Shown piece by piece: positions 48,540-59,075 of a stretch of DNA of 64,000 bases (position 1 is its first letter; each line of letters begins with the position of its first letter). The stretch lies in contig JAJTEE010000002.1 of NCBI GenBank assembly GCA_021298215.1, positions 186,001-250,000 on the forward strand, in the 5' to 3' direction. Origin of the DNA: Alphaproteobacteria bacterium. Lineage in GTDB: Bacteria > Pseudomonadota > Alphaproteobacteria > Paracaedibacterales > CAITNM01. The translations under genes were made by a program, and so were the position numbers. The notes beneath the pieces are model-generated. The model did not search any database. It was not told where the DNA came from and saw only the letters and a list, made by a program, of their open reading frames with translations.

Positions 48540-49439
48540 ATGATTACTCAAACACACTGGATTGCTTTTTTATCTATTATTTTTTTATTTTTAGCATTTG
48601 ATTTGGGAATATTGAGTCGTCATCATAAGCAGCAAAGCTATAAAGAGGCTTTAGGGTGGACAATATTCTGGGTTGCCATTTCTCTAGTATTTAGCGGTTG
48701 GGTCTACATTTCATTCGGCTCTGTCGCATTTTTTGAATTTCTAACGAGTTATAAGATTGAAAAAATTCTGAGCGTGGACAACATTGTCGTCTTTGCTGTA
48801 GTATTTGAAACGCTTAATATCCCCCCTAAATTTCAACATCGTATTTTATTTATAGGAATTTTGAGTGCCCTTATTTTGCGCGGCTTAATGATTTTTTTAG
48901 GTATAGAACTTTTAGAAAAATTTAGCTGGCTTCTAAATATTTTTGGTGGCTTTCTAATTCTGGTTGGCTTTAAGCTTTTCTCTAATAAAAAAGAAGAAAC
49001 TTTATCAACAAAAAGTAAGCTTTGGGTCTTTTGTAAAAAAATCATTCCTCTTTCCTCAAAGCTCTATAAAGATCGATTTTTTGTGATAGAAAATAAAAAG
49101 CTCAAAGCAACAACTCTATTCCTTGCTTTAATTTTAATTGAGTTTTCCGATATCATTTTCGCTCTTGATTCTCTGCCGGCAATATTTTCAATCACAACCA
49201 ATCCTTTCATCATATACACATCCAACATCCTAGCTATTTTAGGACTACGATCTTTATATTTCGTGCTAGTAAAAATATTAGAAAAATTGAAATATCTGAG
49301 AATAGCCTTGGGAGCTGTATTAATATTAGTAGGGATAAAGCTTACTTTTGGCATCCATTTACATCCCTCTATTTCTCTTGCCATTATAACTTTCATCTTT
49401 GTAACTTCAATTATTGCTTCTCTAAAATCAAAAACTTAA
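48540..49439 (+). CDS. TerC-family integral membrane protein (Alx-like)
   Basis: Seven to nine hydrophobic helices. Seen: EKILSVDNIVVFAVVFE near 74-90, and FSDIIFALDSLPAIFSITTN near 204-223 with SNILAILGLRSLYF after it, the two halves of the TerC motif whose acidic residues probably bind metal. Relatives are linked to tellurite resistance, pH response and manganese export, and to metal loading of secreted enzymes. The role here is inferred. I looked for a manganese (yybP-ykoY) riboswitch upstream and saw none. Confidence 0.85.
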   Translation: MITQTHWIAFLSIIFLFLAFDLGILSRHHKQQSYKEALGWTIFWVAISLVFSGWVYISFGSVAFFEFLTSYKIEKILSVDNIVVFAVVFETLNIPPKFQHRILFIGILSALILRGLMIFLGIELLEKFSWLLNIFGGFLILVGFKLFSNKKEETLSTKSKLWVFCKKIIPLSSKLYKDRFFVIENKKLKATTLFLALILIEFSDIIFALDSLPAIFSITTNPFIIYTSNILAILGLRSLYFVLVKILEKLKYLRIALGAVLILVGIKLTFGIHLHPSISLAIITFIFVTSIIASLKSKT

Positions 49440-49510
49440 GCTTTGGATTTGACAAAGATCTTTAGTTTTTTCCAAACTAGAGAGGAAAGCAAAAGATAAT
49501 TCTTCTAAAA

Positions 49511-49876
49511 ATGAAAAGACCTTTATCGCCGCATTTGCAAATTTACAAGCCTCAGCTGACTTCAGTTCTTTCAATATTGCACCGCATAACGGGGGTAGTT
49601 TTTTTAATGGGCTTATTCTTAGTTTGCGCATGGATTTACGCATTAAGCGAGGGGGAAGCATCCCATTCTTATTTTTGCCAATGGTTTTCACAACCACTTT
49701 TCAAAATTTTTTTATTTTCAATTTTAGCCAGTTCATATTACCACCTACTTAATGGAATACGTTATTTATTTTGGTCACTTGGTAAAGGATTTGATCTGAA
49801 AAATATTTACTATAGTGGTTGGGCTGTCTGCTTCTTAGCACTTATATCAACTATTATTACAGCGCTACTTATATGA
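49511..49876 (+). CDS. sdhC: Succinate dehydrogenase cytochrome b556 subunit
   Basis: Membrane anchor of complex II that helps bind haem b and ubiquinone. Seen: MKRPLSPHLQIYKPQLTSVL at the start, SILHRITGVVF near 19-29 with conserved Ser/Arg of the quinone site, and YYHLLNGIRYLFWSLG near 77-92 with the haem His. Three helices; 121 residues. It overlaps sdhD by four bases (ATGA at 49873). Confidence 0.95.
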   Translation: MKRPLSPHLQIYKPQLTSVLSILHRITGVVFLMGLFLVCAWIYALSEGEASHSYFCQWFSQPLFKIFLFSILASSYYHLLNGIRYLFWSLGKGFDLKNIYYSGWAVCFLALISTIITALLI

Positions 49877-50205
49877 AACCTTTTGCGAAACATTATATTC
49901 TACAACGAGTAACTGCATGTTTTTCTTTAGCTATTATTCCTTGGTTTTTATGGAATGTATTTTTCTTAAAAAATTCCCAATACCACATTATTGTAAAACA
50001 TTTTACTAAACCCTCTTCGGTTATTCTTGTGTCATTGATGCTGCTTAGTGGTTTTTATCACAGTTATCTAGGTCTCTATAATATTTGCTTAGATTATCTT
50101 CCAAATCCAAAAATACGATCAATATGTATCTATGTAATAGCTTTATCTCTCAGCGCAGTAAGCGTCTTTGCAGTATTTTCTCTTCTACAGCTGATGATGA
50201 CATAA
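49873..50205 (+). CDS. sdhD: Succinate dehydrogenase membrane anchor subunit D
   Basis: Second membrane anchor of complex II. Three helices; [15 protein letters not shown] near 62-76 holds the probable haem-ligand His and quinone-site Tyr. Start at 49873 gives 110 residues and a stop-start overlap with sdhC; a longer start would run into sdhC. One base separates it from sdhA. Sequence is weakly conserved as usual; position makes the call secure. Confidence 0.9.
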   Translation: MKPFAKHYILQRVTACFSLAIIPWFLWNVFFLKNSQYHIIVKHFTKPSSVILVSLMLLSGFYHSYLGLYNICLDYLPNPKIRSICIYVIALSLSAVSVFAVFSLLQLMMT

Positions 50206-50206
50206 T

Positions 50207-51985
50207 ATGACGTATTCCATTATCGATCATTTTTTTGATGTTATTGTGGTTGGTGCCGGAGGTGCAGGACTACGCGCAAGTCTTGGCATGAGCGAGGCAG
50301 GATTAAAAACAGCATGCATCACAAAAGTTTTTCCAACGCGAAGCCACACAGTTGCAGCCCAAGGAGGAATTTCTGCTGCTTTTAATAACGCAGAAGATGG
50401 AGACGACTGGCGCTATCATTTTTACGACACTGTAAAAGGCTCTGATTGGCTTGGCGATCAAGATGCCATTGAATACATGTGCAAAAATGCTCTTGATGCC
50501 GTTGTTGAGCTTGAACATATGGGCGTCCCCTTTTCACGCGACGAAAATGGTAATATTTATCAACGGCAGTTTGGTGGCCATACAATTGAATATGGAAAAG
50601 CCATGGCAAAACGTGCATGTGCCGCAGCAGACAGAACTGGACATGCAATTTTACACACGCTCTATCAACAATGCTTACGACATAATACTGAATTTTTTAT
50701 TGAATATTTCACTCTTGATTTGCTTATGGATGATCGAGGTATATGCCGCGGGGTAATTGCATGGTGTCTAGACGACGGCACAATACATCGCTTCCGCGCT
50801 CATATGGTTGTGCTAGCAACTGGTGGCCATGGTCGTACTTTTTTCACATCCACTGGCGCACATACCTGTACTGGAGATGGAAATGCTATGGCCCTAAGAG
50901 CCGGGCTTCCTCTAGCCGATATGGAGTTTATACAATTTCATCCTACCGGCATTTATGGCGCTGGCTGCCTCATTTCTGAAGCTGTACGGGGAGAAGGAGG
51001 CTATCTCACTAATAGTTTGGGCGAACGCTTTATGGAAAAATATGCCCCCAAAGCCAAAGATTTGGCATCACGCGATGTGGTAAGTCGTGCCATTGCCATT
51101 GAAATAAAAGAAGGCCGTGGATGTGGCCCAGACAAAGACATCGCATTATTACATATGGAACATTTAGATCCAAAAATTATTGCTGAACGATTACCTGGCA
51201 TGCATGAGACTGCTCGGATATTTGCTGGGATTGATGCAAATAAGGAGCCTATTCCTGTGCAACCAACTGTCCATTATAACATGGGGGGCATACCTACAAA
51301 TTACCATGGAGAAGTTACCAAAGATTCTAAAGAATCAGTCGTACAAGGATTAATGGCCATAGGTGAAGCTGCTTGCGTTTCAGTGCATGGAGCTAACAGA
51401 TTAGGCACAAACTCTTTACTAGATCTAGTCGTTTTTGGCCGCGCAGCTGCTATACGTGCAAAAGAAATCATTCGCCCAAATACTCACCATGTAAATCTGG
51501 ATGAACATATCACCAAACAAATTCTCGATCGCTTTGACAAAACTCGGCGTGCATCAGGAACTTTAAAAACTGGATATATACGAACCCAAATGCAGCAAAT
51601 AATGCAAAATCATTGTGGTGTATTTAGAACTCAGGAAAATCTTGATTTGGGAAAAGAAAAATTAAATGAATGCAAAAAAATGCTAGATGATCTCCAAATT
51701 AATGATCAATCATTGATATGGAACACCGACCTTGTTGAAGCGCTTGAACTACAAAATTTAATGATTCAATCGATTACCACTATTCATTCAGCAGCATATC
51801 GAACAGAGAGTCGCGGAGGTCATGCGCGAGAAGATTTTCCCAATCGAGATGATCAATCTTGGCTTGTTCATACTCTTGCTTGGTATGACGATAATCTGAA
51901 TGTGAAATTAGATAAACGACCAGTACACATGTACACCCTCGCAAATGAGGTAGAAGCTATACCTCCTCAACAACGAATATATTAG
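50207..51985 (+). CDS. sdhA: Succinate dehydrogenase flavoprotein subunit
   Basis: Oxidises succinate to fumarate with covalently bound FAD. Seen: [20 protein letters not shown] near residues 11-30, the FAD-attachment His in [15 protein letters not shown] near 45-59, HPTGIYGAG near 245-253, catalytic Arg region [15 protein letters not shown], and [20 protein letters not shown] near the end of the FAD domain. 592 residues is normal. It is in an sdhCDAB operon. Confidence 0.98.
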   Translation: MTYSIIDHFFDVIVVGAGGAGLRASLGMSEAGLKTACITKVFPTRSHTVAAQGGISAAFNNAEDGDDWRYHFYDTVKGSDWLGDQDAIEYMCKNALDAVVELEHMGVPFSRDENGNIYQRQFGGHTIEYGKAMAKRACAAADRTGHAILHTLYQQCLRHNTEFFIEYFTLDLLMDDRGICRGVIAWCLDDGTIHRFRAHMVVLATGGHGRTFFTSTGAHTCTGDGNAMALRAGLPLADMEFIQFHPTGIYGAGCLISEAVRGEGGYLTNSLGERFMEKYAPKAKDLASRDVVSRAIAIEIKEGRGCGPDKDIALLHMEHLDPKIIAERLPGMHETARIFAGIDANKEPIPVQPTVHYNMGGIPTNYHGEVTKDSKESVVQGLMAIGEAACVSVHGANRLGTNSLLDLVVFGRAAAIRAKEIIRPNTHHVNLDEHITKQILDRFDKTRRASGTLKTGYIRTQMQQIMQNHCGVFRTQENLDLGKEKLNECKKMLDDLQINDQSLIWNTDLVEALELQNLMIQSITTIHSAAYRTESRGGHAREDFPNRDDQSWLVHTLAWYDDNLNVKLDKRPVHMYTLANEVEAIPPQQRIY

Positions 51986-51993
51986 GAGGATAA

Positions 51994-52767
51994 ATGGTTC
52001 AGTTACGGCTCCCTAAAAACTCAAAAATTCAAAAGGGAAAAGTTTTTAAGGCAACAAGTAATTCTTCCTCCCTAAGGACTTTTCATGTTTATCGATGGAA
52101 TCCTGAGGATAATCTTAATCCACGTATGGACGAATTTACCATTGATACCAAAGAATCAGGACCCATGATTTTAGATGTTTTATTGCACATCAAAAATAAT
52201 ATCGATAGCACTTTGACGTTCAGACGCTCATGTCGCGAAGGTGTTTGTGGTAGCTGCGCAATGAATGTCAACGGAACAAATACTCTAGCGTGCATAAAGC
52301 ATATAGATGAAATTTCAGGACCAGTACATATAAGGCCTCTTCCTCATATGGAAGTCATCAAAGATCTCGTTCCAGATCTAAAACACGCTTTCAAACAATA
52401 CGCATCTATCAAACCATGGATACAAAATAATGATAATCCAGCACGTGAACGCAAACAAAGCCAAGAAGATCGGGCAAAACTAGACGGTCTATGGGAATGC
52501 GTGCTGTGTTTTAGTTGCACGACTGCATGCCCGAGCTATTGGTGGAATAATGATAAATATTTAGGACCCGCCACATTACTGCAATCCTACCGATTCATCG
52601 CTGATAGTAGAGATACAAAAACAAATGAACGTTTAGACGACCTCCAAGATCCCTTTAGTCTATACCGATGCCATAGTATTATGAATTGCACAAATACTTG
52701 TCCAAAAGGATTAAATCCTGCAAAAGCTATTGGCAATATAAAGAAATTAATGGTCATAAAAAATTAA
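51994..52767 (+). CDS. sdhB: Succinate dehydrogenase iron-sulfur subunit
   Basis: Carries electrons from FAD to quinone through 2Fe-2S, 4Fe-4S and 3Fe-4S clusters. Seen: [20 protein letters not shown] near 75-94 (2Fe-2S), [16 protein letters not shown] near 168-183, and [17 protein letters not shown] near 227-243. 257 residues. A strong AGGAGG ribosome site lies just before the ATG. It is the last gene of sdhCDAB. Confidence 0.98.
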   Translation: MVQLRLPKNSKIQKGKVFKATSNSSSLRTFHVYRWNPEDNLNPRMDEFTIDTKESGPMILDVLLHIKNNIDSTLTFRRSCREGVCGSCAMNVNGTNTLACIKHIDEISGPVHIRPLPHMEVIKDLVPDLKHAFKQYASIKPWIQNNDNPARERKQSQEDRAKLDGLWECVLCFSCTTACPSYWWNNDKYLGPATLLQSYRFIADSRDTKTNERLDDLQDPFSLYRCHSIMNCTNTCPKGLNPAKAIGNIKKLMVIKN

Positions 52768-52815
52768 CCAATTCTCTTTAAGATAGCACTAACGAAAAAT
52801 AGTTCTTTCTGCCAA

Positions 52816-53613
52816 ATGCTTCACAAAAAAATTGTTAAGATTTACGAATTAATGGAATCCAAACCTGGCCATTATTTTATTGGTGCAATCGTTTTGATAA
52901 ATGCTCTTGTACTTGGTCTACAAACCTTTCAAAATATTCCCCCATATATTACTGAATGTTTTCATCATTTTGACAAAGCTATACTTGGTATTTTCATCGC
53001 CGAACTAATCATTAAACTATCTGTTGGGGGGAGAGCATTTTTCCGCAGCGGATGGAACATTTTCGATCTCATTATCATCAGTGGCTCCATGTTTCATCAT
53101 CAGGATTTCTTACCTCTCTTGCGAGCTTTTCGGGTTATGCATTTAATGGCAATGATGGATGCTGCTCCTAAAATCCGTCATATACTTGGTGGATTCTGGA
53201 AAGCAATACCTGGAGTTGTGAGTGTATTAGGCTTACTTCTTTTATTCTTTTATATATTCGCTGTTCTAGGTGTTTTCATGTTTAGAGATCTTGGAGCTTC
53301 TGAATTTCAGCATATCGGCGTCTCTATGAAAACAATGTTTCAAGTATTAACTGGTGATGATTGGGCAAATGTAATGCGTGCTACGGAAAAAGTATCAAAA
53401 TACGCCTGGGTCTACTTCATAACGTTTTATATCATCATGGTTTTCATCATTCTCAACTTGTTTATAGGCGTCGTTGTTGGAGCATTACAAGCAGCAGAAG
53501 AAGAAGTTTTTAATAAAAGCGACGATGACAAACAACTTTTGCTGCTGAAAAGTTTAAAAAAACAGCTGGATAGGCTCGAAGAAAAGTTAGAGAATAAAAA
53601 GACAATAAAATAA
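52816..53613 (+). CDS. Bacterial voltage-gated-type cation channel, TGDDW filter
   Basis: Single-domain six-helix channel of the NaChBac/BacNav type; four copies would form a pore. Helices S1-S4 lie at about 18-114 and S5-pore-S6 at 131-224. Seen: WNIFDLIIISGS (S3), an S4 with only Arg103, Arg106 and His109 in the three-residue rhythm, and the filter segment FQVLTGDDWANVM near 175-187. Known sodium members have TLESW; TGDDW is closer to the TGEDW of animal calcium-channel domains. A C-terminal coiled coil (about 238-262) fits tetramer assembly. Ion choice and weak voltage sensing are inference. Confidence 0.85.
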   Translation: MLHKKIVKIYELMESKPGHYFIGAIVLINALVLGLQTFQNIPPYITECFHHFDKAILGIFIAELIIKLSVGGRAFFRSGWNIFDLIIISGSMFHHQDFLPLLRAFRVMHLMAMMDAAPKIRHILGGFWKAIPGVVSVLGLLLLFFYIFAVLGVFMFRDLGASEFQHIGVSMKTMFQVLTGDDWANVMRATEKVSKYAWVYFITFYIIMVFIILNLFIGVVVGALQAAEEEVFNKSDDDKQLLLLKSLKKQLDRLEEKLENKKTIK

Positions 53614-53706
53614 TAAAATTTTAATAAAATAAAATTATTTGATATTAAATTTTAAAAAAGCTATACACAATATCCCGACAAATTTTTAAAAATATAAGGA
53701 TATTTT

Positions 53707-54447
53707 GTGGTTAATTTTCTTTTTTCGTTTTTTATAGTTGCATTTCTTACACAAAATTTTGAAATACTTTATTCTTCTGATGATAAAGAAAATAACCAGA
53801 AAAATAAAAGGCCGAGACTTACTAAACTACAGGAATCTGCTAAAGGCACAAAAGATATCAGAGATTGTTTCAGGCCGAAAATTATTGAACAACAAAATGC
53901 AGTACATGCAGAAATTATGGATTCGGGCAACACCACAATTCAAACGACCTCTTCTTTTGAGCGTTTTCCTATTGCTCACCTGGTCACCTATGATGACAGT
54001 TGCTTAGCTCAAATACATACTGGCGAAAGCATGCTCTTTAAGCATCAAATTTCTGCTGAAGCATGGATAAAAGAAACGTTGGCAAAGCAAGATGTATTGC
54101 AATATGAAAAAGAAAGCACAAATTCAACTCTTCCTGCGCCTGAATTTGATCAAGCAAGAGCTAAAATCATAGCAGAAAATCCATTCGCGCTTGCTGACGA
54201 AATAATTGCAAAATTCAAATACGATTCTTGCTCGGAACAAACCGAGCCTCTTGATGATGGCCGTCATCTAGCAAGATTTTTAGTTAATCCTGAAATACAC
54301 CATCATATCTTTAAATATTTCGATGACAAGGAATCTGCAAAAGAATGGGTAGATTCTCTGAAACAATATCAAGCCAAGCATCCACCTTTAACTCAGCAAC
54401 AGAAAAAAGCTCGCAAAGAAAAACGATCTCTCATGAAACGCTTATAA
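53707..54447 (+). CDS. Secreted protein of unknown function
   Basis: I do not recognise the family. The 246-residue product begins with a likely signal peptide (about residues 1-22, hydrophobic FLFSFFIVAFL) and is otherwise hydrophilic. A basic patch KNKRPRLTK near 32-40, a KDIRDCFRPK segment near 49-58 and a very basic C-terminus ([13 protein letters not shown]) stand out. The middle is acidic. The start is GTG at 53707 with AAGGA (53696-53700) upstream. The 3' end overlaps convergent waaA by 17 bases. Host-directed export is possible but not shown. Confidence 0.55.
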   Translation: MVNFLFSFFIVAFLTQNFEILYSSDDKENNQKNKRPRLTKLQESAKGTKDIRDCFRPKIIEQQNAVHAEIMDSGNTTIQTTSSFERFPIAHLVTYDDSCLAQIHTGESMLFKHQISAEAWIKETLAKQDVLQYEKESTNSTLPAPEFDQARAKIIAENPFALADEIIAKFKYDSCSEQTEPLDDGRHLARFLVNPEIHHHIFKYFDDKESAKEWVDSLKQYQAKHPPLTQQQKKARKEKRSLMKRL

Positions 54448-55684
54448 TTTCATCAATCTTTTGATGAATTTGCTGCTGATTACTAGAAATACGTGCTTGC
54501 AGACTTTTTACATAGTCAGCAGCTTCTTTTGGGTTCTTTAATAAATTTCTTAAGCTTTCCGCTAATTGTTCACCGTTGATTTGCTGACAAGGCATCCCCT
54601 CAAATAAATACATCATATCGTCCATATTAAAGAAATGAGGTCCCCATAGGGGAAAGGCTCCTATCATTGCTGGCTCTAACGGATTATGCCCCCCAATTGG
54701 CGTCAATGATCCGCCAATAAATGCAACGGTGCTTAGTCTATAAAACACCCCCAATTTTGCCATGGCATCAACAAGCAAAACATCCTCATCTTGCAAAAGA
54801 TGATCTGAAAATTTAGCAATTTTTAGACCTTCAGTTTTCAATAAAATATCCTCACATCGACCAACATGCCTAGGCACAACAATGGTTAATAAAGAAGGGA
54901 AATCTTTTTTAACTTCTTGATGAACTCTAAAAATTATTTCTTCCTCACCTTGATGAGTACTAGCGACAACCCAACATACACGCTTTCCTATTTGGCTTTT
55001 CCAATGCTCAAGTTCGGTTTCATGAAAAGGTAGCACATCACTCAAAAGCTTTATGTTTCCTAATGTTTCCACATTCTCAGCACCTAATCCACGAAATCTT
55101 TTAGTAAATATGTCGCTTTGCGTATATATAAACGAAAAACACTTCCATAATTTTTTCGTAATACCTTTTATCAACAACCAGTTTCTTAAACTTTTCTCTG
55201 ATAATCGCGCATTAAGCAAGATAACCGGTATGCTTCTTGAACGTAGTTGCCACAAAATATTTGGCCAAATTTCCGATTCCACAAAAAAAACTGCCTTTGG
55301 CTGCCAATGATCTATAAACTTATTCACCCATTTTGTTGCATCAAAAGGAATAAATTGATGAACTATTTTACTAGCATTAATTCTAGAACTAATTACTCTT
55401 TGCGCTGCTGTGGTAGTCGTGGTAACCAAAATATTGGCTGTTGGTTTTTGTGCCTGAATTTTTTGAATAAGAGGCAGCAAAGAAAGACTCTCACCCACAC
55501 TTGCTCCATGCAACCAAATAACACCACCATCTGGACAAGGTTTTTTTATAATTCCATAACGCTCCTTATAGCGCAGTGAATCTTCCAGCCCTTTTTTTAA
55601 ACGAAAATAAATAAAAAATGGTGCACTGACATGCACTAATCCTGACCAAATAGAAAGAAGAATGCGGTAAAAAATTATCATCAC
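54431..55684 (-). CDS. waaA: 3-deoxy-D-manno-octulosonic acid (Kdo) transferase
   Basis: Adds Kdo sugars to lipid A at the inner face of the membrane. An N-terminal hydrophobic segment anchors it. Seen: [19 protein letters not shown] near 54-72 with the conserved Glu, [11 protein letters not shown] near 132-142, [10 protein letters not shown], and [18 protein letters not shown] near 324-341 of the GT-B C-domain. 417 residues fits. The stop region overlaps the next upstream convergent gene; the start overlaps the Trm112-like gene by four bases. Confidence 0.93.
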   Translation of the reverse strand: MMIIFYRILLSIWSGLVHVSAPFFIYFRLKKGLEDSLRYKERYGIIKKPCPDGGVIWLHGASVGESLSLLPLIQKIQAQKPTANILVTTTTTAAQRVISSRINASKIVHQFIPFDATKWVNKFIDHWQPKAVFFVESEIWPNILWQLRSRSIPVILLNARLSEKSLRNWLLIKGITKKLWKCFSFIYTQSDIFTKRFRGLGAENVETLGNIKLLSDVLPFHETELEHWKSQIGKRVCWVVASTHQGEEEIIFRVHQEVKKDFPSLLTIVVPRHVGRCEDILLKTEGLKIAKFSDHLLQDEDVLLVDAMAKLGVFYRLSTVAFIGGSLTPIGGHNPLEPAMIGAFPLWGPHFFNMDDMMYLFEGMPCQQINGEQLAESLRNLLKNPKEAADYVKSLQARISSNQQQIHQKIDEIISVS

Positions 55685-55878
55685 TTTAATGGGGCGACAT
55701 GCTCTATATCAGTATCTGAAAGAGGTCTGGCTTCCTCCTCCAGCATAATAGGAATTCCTTGGCGTATAGGATACGCCAAGCGAGCCGCAAGGCTAATCAA
55801 CTCTTGCGCCTGCGCATCGTATATTAAATTTGTCTTAGTAACAGGACAAACCAATAACTCGAGTAATTTTTTATCCAC
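55681..55878 (-). CDS. Trm112-family small protein
   Basis: A 65-residue zinc-ribbon-like protein of the YcaR/UPF0434 group. Seen: [17 protein letters not shown] near 5-21 and [19 protein letters not shown] near 35-53, the two family signatures. Only one Cys is present, as in other alphaproteobacterial members, so zinc binding is doubtful. Relatives partner with methyltransferases. It sits two bases after lonN and overlaps waaA, so the three are likely co-expressed. Confidence 0.88.
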   Translation of the reverse strand: MDKKLLELLVCPVTKTNLIYDAQAQELISLAARLAYPIRQGIPIMLEEEARPLSDTDIEHVAPLK

Positions 55879-55880
55879 AA

Positions 55881-56546
55881 TTAATGCCTTGTCATTGAAG
55901 GGCTAGCTCCTTCAAAATTTGCAAATTCAATAAGTTGAGTAATCATTTCTGATTGCAATTCTAAACTTGGAGCCTCTAATAAAGCTTGCTTTTCACGAGC
56001 ATCAAACGGACAAACCATTGTTAATGCTGTAATCAATCTGGCGTCCGTTGTTTGATCTATTTCTTTCCAATTAGGCGCCACATCGTATTGACGAAAATAT
56101 CCATCTAGAGCTTGTAGCAACCTCTCTCTGTTGATTTGGATATCTGCAACTTCTTGTAAATCTTGCAGATATCTATCATAAGCAACTTTTGCATTACGGC
56201 AGCCTGGCGACACTTCATTCTCTTCTATTATGTCAAATCTGCAGACACCCACTATATTCACTACAACCCGTTGCTCTTCCATTTCTATGATTTCTGTTAT
56301 ACGCCCTAGCGTGCCTGAAGAGAATAAATGCAGCTGCTTATTTTCTTTATAATTCTCATCCAAAATTGGTTGAATAACACCCACATAAACATCTTCTCTG
56401 ATTGCTTCAGAGATCAATCTGAAATACTGCTCTTCAAAAATAGGAACCGTTAGCTGAGCACGAGGCATTAGAATCGACCCATAAACTGGCAACAATGACA
56501 CTGTTTTTGGTAGCAAAATACCGGATTCGTGGTAAAAAAACTCCAT
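55881..56546 (-). CDS. Stand-alone Lon N-terminal domain protein
   Basis: Contains the substrate-binding (LON_substr_bdg) domain of Lon without ATPase or protease parts. Seen: [20 protein letters not shown] near 17-36, [20 protein letters not shown] near 102-121 with a GVCRFDI strand, and a C-terminal helical part. 221 residues is typical of this alphaproteobacterial family. Function is unknown, perhaps as a protease adaptor. It is the first gene of a lonN-trm112-waaA run. Confidence 0.88.
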   Translation of the reverse strand: MEFFYHESGILLPKTVSLLPVYGSILMPRAQLTVPIFEEQYFRLISEAIREDVYVGVIQPILDENYKENKQLHLFSSGTLGRITEIIEMEEQRVVVNIVGVCRFDIIEENEVSPGCRNAKVAYDRYLQDLQEVADIQINRERLLQALDGYFRQYDVAPNWKEIDQTTDARLITALTMVCPFDAREKQALLEAPSLELQSEMITQLIEFANFEGASPSMTRH

Positions 56547-56715
56547 AAATCAACCTCAGCATCAAGTAACTATCTATATAATAAGCTTTTTTGCAAAGCA
56601 TTTCAATTCGAGCAATAAAATATTATTATCAATGCACGGAATCACTCTATGTTTTTTACAATTTTAGATGTAGTATTTCTTATTAGCATTGTCTAATGCA
56701 AATAGATCTATATAA

Positions 56716-59064
56716 GTGTTATTACAAAAACTACATTTTTCTGGTTTTTTTCTAATTGCCATCATCATAACTTGTGGTGCTTGTTTGTTTTTAGCATCCG
56801 ACCCACTCCAGATGACGTTGCTCTTTTTGTGTGTTTTAGTGTTAGGCGCTTATCTACCTGTGTTCATCAGAGAAGAAGAAAAGCAAAAACAAAAAAATAT
56901 TTTTATTTATCAAGCACAAGCATTGCATCAAGCAGTGGAACAATTTAGTGAATATGCAATCTTTTCTCTTGATGGGCAATTAATCAAAAGCTCTCATCCC
57001 CATTTGTATCCTAATCTCAATGATTTCATTGAAAAACTCGATAAAAAATTTCAAAAAAGCGCTCAATGGCCAATGCTAAAACGTTGGATTGAAGAATTGC
57101 ACATGGGAGAATTGCTGTTAAAATTCTATCAACATTCAGATGAAAAACAGCGGGTTGTGCTTGCGCGAGTACTTACTCAAGATCTGTCACACTTCCCCAT
57201 TAAATCAATTTTCATCGGCTTTGAAGATATCACCTCCCAGCTCAATGATATTATGAATCTGCAAGATGATTTTAAAACTCTTGAAAAGTTTATTGACCAC
57301 GCGCCCTTCGGAGTTTTTTATCTAAATCGCTCTCGGCAAATCATAGCGTGCAATCAAACTTTGTGTGAATGGCTTAAACAACCGAAAGAAAATATTATTA
57401 ATGCACGAATTGAGCACGCAATGGACGGGATTGAAGATCGACAAAATGCAAATATAAAGATCATACAAGTCAAGCCATTTAAATATCCGCCTTTTAAGGC
57501 AATATGGTTTCCTCCAACCTCATCCTCAACTGGAGCAGCTATTATTTGTAAAATAGATGGGCTAACCATTGATGAAAATAAAAACAGGAACGCAGAAGAA
57601 ACATTTTTAAAAGCCTCCATACCAGCAGTTATCATCCATAAATCAGGAGAAATATTAAGCTTCAATCAAGCTTTTCAAGGCCTTATAGAAAACACTTTAC
57701 CCAATACGAATGTTACTTCTAATTCTAGCTTTCTAACACTGCTCAGCCAAAACACACATGCACAACTAAAAAATGCACTAGCTTCTAACATATTTATGCC
57801 TGTGGAATTAGTTTTTCAAGACGCAAAAACACATTGTATTGCTTATTTAAGTCAAATTGATAAAGAGCGAGATGAGTATTTACTGCAGTTAATGGATATT
57901 TCTCAGCAAAAAAGATTAGAGCAGCAATTTATTCAATCACAAAAAATGCAAGCTGTTGGACAACTTGCTGGCGGAATTGCCCACGATTTTAATAATCTTC
58001 TAACCGCAATGATTGGTTTTTGCGATTTATTATTGCAACGATATTTACCTAATGATCCTTCGTATTTAGACGTTTCTCAAATAAAACAAAATGCTAATAG
58101 AGCAGCAAATTTAGTAAGACAACTTTTAGCTTTTTCTCGTCAACAAACATTGCAGCCAAGAATTGTTAATATTACTGACGCTTTGGCTGAATTATCCGCT
58201 TTATTAAGAAGACTTCTCGGTGCAAAAATAGATTTAGATGTTGTGCATGGAAGAGACATTTGGGCAGTAAAAGTTGATGTTAGTCAATTCGAGCAAGTAA
58301 TTATAAATCTTGCCGTAAATTCTCGAGACGCAATGGCAGATGGAGGGAAGCTCACTATAAAAACTAATAATATTAGTAACTCGAAATCTATTCAAATTGG
58401 CCATGAGACAATGCCTGCCGGAGACTTTGTTATCATTGAAGTTACTGACACCGGAAATGGTATTCCTGAAGAAAACTTAGAACACATTTTTGAACCATTT
58501 TTCTCCACAAAAGAAGTAGGCGCAGGAACAGGACTTGGTTTATCAACAGTTTATGGAATCGTTAAGCAAACCGATGGTTTCATTTTTGTGGAAAGCAAAG
58601 AAAAAAAGGGAACAACTTTTAAAATATATCTACCTCGATACAATGGATCCGAAGATATTTATACCGCAACAACAGAAGTGCATAAAGGAGATTTAAGCGG
58701 TTCTGGAACTGTATTACTTGTAGAAGATGAAGATGCAGTTCGCATGTTTAGCGCACGCGCATTAAGAGAAAAGGGCTATGAGGTTATAGAGGCATGCAAT
58801 GGCGAAGAAGCTTTAGATCTCATTCAAAATGGAGCGACCTTTGATGTACTTGTAACAGATGTTGTCATGCCACAAATGGATGGACCTGAACTAAACAAAA
58901 AAGTTAGAGATATTATTCCTAATTTAAAAACCATTTTTATTTCCGGATATACAGAAGATGATTTTCGCAAAAATTTAGGTGACGATACCAACATCCACTT
59001 TTTACCCAAGCCCTTTACCTTAAAAGACTTGGCTGCTAAGGTTAAGGACGTTTTGGGCAATTAG
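56716..59064 (+). CDS. cckA: Hybrid sensor histidine kinase CckA
   Basis: In relatives it feeds phosphate through ChpT to the cell-cycle regulator CtrA. Two N-terminal membrane helices (about 10-52), then PAS-like regions near 190-390, HisKA with [17 protein letters not shown] and phosphorylated His423, HATPase with [19 protein letters not shown] and [11 protein letters not shown], and a C-terminal receiver with Asp715 in [13 protein letters not shown]. 782 residues fits CckA. The start is GTG at 56716; no ribosome site is obvious. recA begins 11 bases after its stop. CtrA and ChpT genes are not in the window. Confidence 0.92.
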   Translation: MLLQKLHFSGFFLIAIIITCGACLFLASDPLQMTLLFLCVLVLGAYLPVFIREEEKQKQKNIFIYQAQALHQAVEQFSEYAIFSLDGQLIKSSHPHLYPNLNDFIEKLDKKFQKSAQWPMLKRWIEELHMGELLLKFYQHSDEKQRVVLARVLTQDLSHFPIKSIFIGFEDITSQLNDIMNLQDDFKTLEKFIDHAPFGVFYLNRSRQIIACNQTLCEWLKQPKENIINARIEHAMDGIEDRQNANIKIIQVKPFKYPPFKAIWFPPTSSSTGAAIICKIDGLTIDENKNRNAEETFLKASIPAVIIHKSGEILSFNQAFQGLIENTLPNTNVTSNSSFLTLLSQNTHAQLKNALASNIFMPVELVFQDAKTHCIAYLSQIDKERDEYLLQLMDISQQKRLEQQFIQSQKMQAVGQLAGGIAHDFNNLLTAMIGFCDLLLQRYLPNDPSYLDVSQIKQNANRAANLVRQLLAFSRQQTLQPRIVNITDALAELSALLRRLLGAKIDLDVVHGRDIWAVKVDVSQFEQVIINLAVNSRDAMADGGKLTIKTNNISNSKSIQIGHETMPAGDFVIIEVTDTGNGIPEENLEHIFEPFFSTKEVGAGTGLGLSTVYGIVKQTDGFIFVESKEKKGTTFKIYLPRYNGSEDIYTATTEVHKGDLSGSGTVLLVEDEDAVRMFSARALREKGYEVIEACNGEEALDLIQNGATFDVLVTDVVMPQMDGPELNKKVRDIIPNLKTIFISGYTEDDFRKNLGDDTNIHFLPKPFTLKDLAAKVKDVLGN

Positions 59065-59075
59065 TTGAAAAAATC

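Noticed and set aside
53614-53706. Very AT-rich gap after the channel gene as a replication origin
   Set aside because: No DnaA boxes or GATC clusters seen; only about 90 bases long and followed by an ordinary ribosome site.
56686-56699. GCATT-GTCT-AATGC hairpin before cckA as a terminator or CtrA site
   Set aside because: No T-run follows and it does not match the TTAA-N7-TTAA pattern of CtrA sites; too weak to list.
59000-59075. SOS box upstream of recA
   Set aside because: No GTTC-N7-GTTC match was seen before the start codon; the gene probably shares the cckA transcript.
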